Shown here piece by piece: positions 63,120-64,000 of a stretch of 64,000 nucleotides of DNA; within the stretch, counting starts at the first letter, position 1, and the number at the start of each line of letters is the position of its first letter. The translations under genes and the position numbers were made by a program. The notes under the pieces are model-generated. The model worked only from the letters and a program-made list of their open reading frames with translations, was not told the origin of the DNA and searched no databases. This stretch comes from CAIKMD01 sp036501365 (GTDB lineage: Bacteria > Pseudomonadota > Alphaproteobacteria > ATCC43930 > CGMCC-115725), in assembly GCA_036501365.1 (NCBI GenBank), contig DASYAL010000013.1, positions 62,001-126,000 of the forward strand. The letters run 5' to 3'.

Positions 63120-64000
63120 TCACTTCCCGTTCACGCGCTTGGCCGCTTCCTGGACGATGCTGAGATCGCTGATCTTCTTCGCATCGAGATCGATTTTGAG
63201 AAAGCCCGCTTCCTTCTGCGCTTTGACGTTGCGCTGCAGCGCCTCGACATTCGGCTTGTCGTTCGGATCGTGATAGAGGTCCTTGTCCGTCTTCCAGATA
63301 TAGGCATCGTAGAACGCGGCCGGCTTCTTGTTGAAATCGGACACGATTTTGAGCGCGGCCGCGCGGTTCTTCGGATCGAGATACCAGTGCCATTCGCGGA
63401 TCTCGTCCTCGAAATAGTCGACCATGGCGGCGCGCTTCTTGGCGATGTCGCCCTCGCGCGCGGCACGCATCAGGATCTGCGTCGGACCGCCCATCGCCTG
63501 GCGCAGATCGAATAGCGACCGTACCTGCGCGAGGAAATCGGGATCGTTGGTCATTTCCGAGACCGTCGTCGTCATCGCGACCTTTCCCGAGGTCAGCAGC
63601 TGCTCCTGATTGGAGAAATTCGCTTCGACGACGTTGTAGTCGCGCTGCGCCTCAAGCCCGTGGCGGCGCAGGAAAGCGCGCATGCCGATATCGATGCCGG
63701 CGCCGATGACGTTGACCGAGACGCTCTGTCCTTTGAGATCCTCGATCTTCTTGATCGGCCCGTCCTTCATCACCACGAAGGGTCCGGAATAGGAATTCGG
63801 CGTGACGCCATCCTGCAGCGAATCCGCGATCATGCGCAGATCGGTCATATGCGCGTTCTGGATCGCGAGCGCGAGCGAGGAAAAGCTGAGCTCGGCGATG
63901 TCAAGATCGCCCGAGGCAAGCGCGGTGATCTGCGGCGTCGTGCCGGCGAAATGGATCGCGTTGAGGGTGTAGGTCTTGCCGTAGTGCTTGGTCACGTCCT
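63120..64000 (-). CDS. NMT1/SsuA-type substrate-binding protein (5' part outside the window)
   Basis: About 293 visible codons of a binding-protein gene whose start and signal peptide lie beyond the right edge. KTYTLNAIHFAGTTPQITALASGDLDIAEL, AIQNAHMTDLRMIADSLQDG and GPIKKIEDLKGQSVSVN match the protein at 62008, of which it is a tandem paralogue. HWYLDPKNR and the ending SIVQEAAKRVNGK are also shared. It is intact as far as visible. Confidence 0.85.
   Translation of the reverse strand, partial: DVTKHYGKTYTLNAIHFAGTTPQITALASGDLDIAELSFSSLALAIQNAHMTDLRMIADSLQDGVTPNSYSGPFVVMKDGPIKKIEDLKGQSVSVNVIGAGIDIGMRAFLRRHGLEAQRDYNVVEANFSNQEQLLTSGKVAMTTTVSEMTNDPDFLAQVRSLFDLRQAMGGPTQILMRAAREGDIAKKRAAMVDYFEDEIREWHWYLDPKNRAAALKIVSDFNKKPAAFYDAYIWKTDKDLYHDPNDKPNVEALQRNVKAQKEAGFLKIDLDAKKISDLSIVQEAAKRVNGK

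Overview
The window is high-GC DNA (about two thirds G+C by eye) with dense operons, many 4-base ATGA overlaps, a FixJ-type response regulator, an FNR/FixK-type regulator without a cysteine cluster, and a palindromic intergenic repeat starting CGTCATTGCGAGG. This suggests an alphaproteobacterium, probably a soil or sediment member of Hyphomicrobiales or Rhodospirillales. I cannot name a genus. I see no tRNA, rRNA, CRISPR array, transposase or integrase.

Layout. 1-5112: a leftward operon (HpaI-type aldolase, bicupin, two periplasmic binding proteins, LVIVP-repeat protein) diverges from a ligJ-like 4-oxalomesaconate hydratase. 5135-7155: two tandem cupins and a decayed binding-protein gene. 7243-13519: a stress and redox block (universal stress protein, histidine kinase, FNR/FixK regulator, FixJ regulator, APH/P-loop protein, PPK2). 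13546-23708: core-MetE protein, hydroxyacid dehydrogenase relic, iron alcohol dehydrogenase, cupin, a binding protein with an ABC ATPase, an extradiol-type VOC protein opposite a flavin hydroxylase, CocE-type hydrolase, desaturase and cold-shock protein. 23880-38703: hydroxycinnamoyl-CoA hydratase-lyase (HCHL) homologue, two-subunit acyl-CoA dehydrogenase, SDR, a run of binding proteins and relics, ADP-forming acyl-CoA ligase, HCHL relic, and a ThDP enzyme. 39445-59348: a long leftward run (FAH, HyuB, HyuA, MFS, core-MetE, HCHL, acyl-CoA dehydrogenase, two AAHS-type MFS, acyl-CoA dehydrogenase, CoA transferase, alpha/beta hydrolase, SDR, LivF, LivG, Pht5-like protein, amidohydrolase). 59440-64000: SDR, a lower-GC patch with orphan ORFs, DUF1772 protein and two more binding proteins.

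Taken together this looks like an accessory region for catabolism of plant or lignin-derived aromatic acids. Uptake would use binding proteins and AAHS carriers. CoA activation would use the ADP-forming ligase and CaiB transferase, followed by side-chain dehydrogenation (acyl-CoA dehydrogenases) and retro-aldol shortening (HCHL). Ring hydroxylation and extradiol cleavage, and late steps (LigJ, HpaI-type aldolase, FAH), would complete it. This flow is inference from gene families; no substrate is proven by the sequence.

Two features stand out. First, twelve genes or relics of NMT1/SsuA-type binding proteins occur in 64 kb, with only one matching ATPase and no permease. Second, five genes have decayed by losing internal sequence while keeping both ends. 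The longest gene-free stretch is 36580-36933; most other gaps are under 220 bases.
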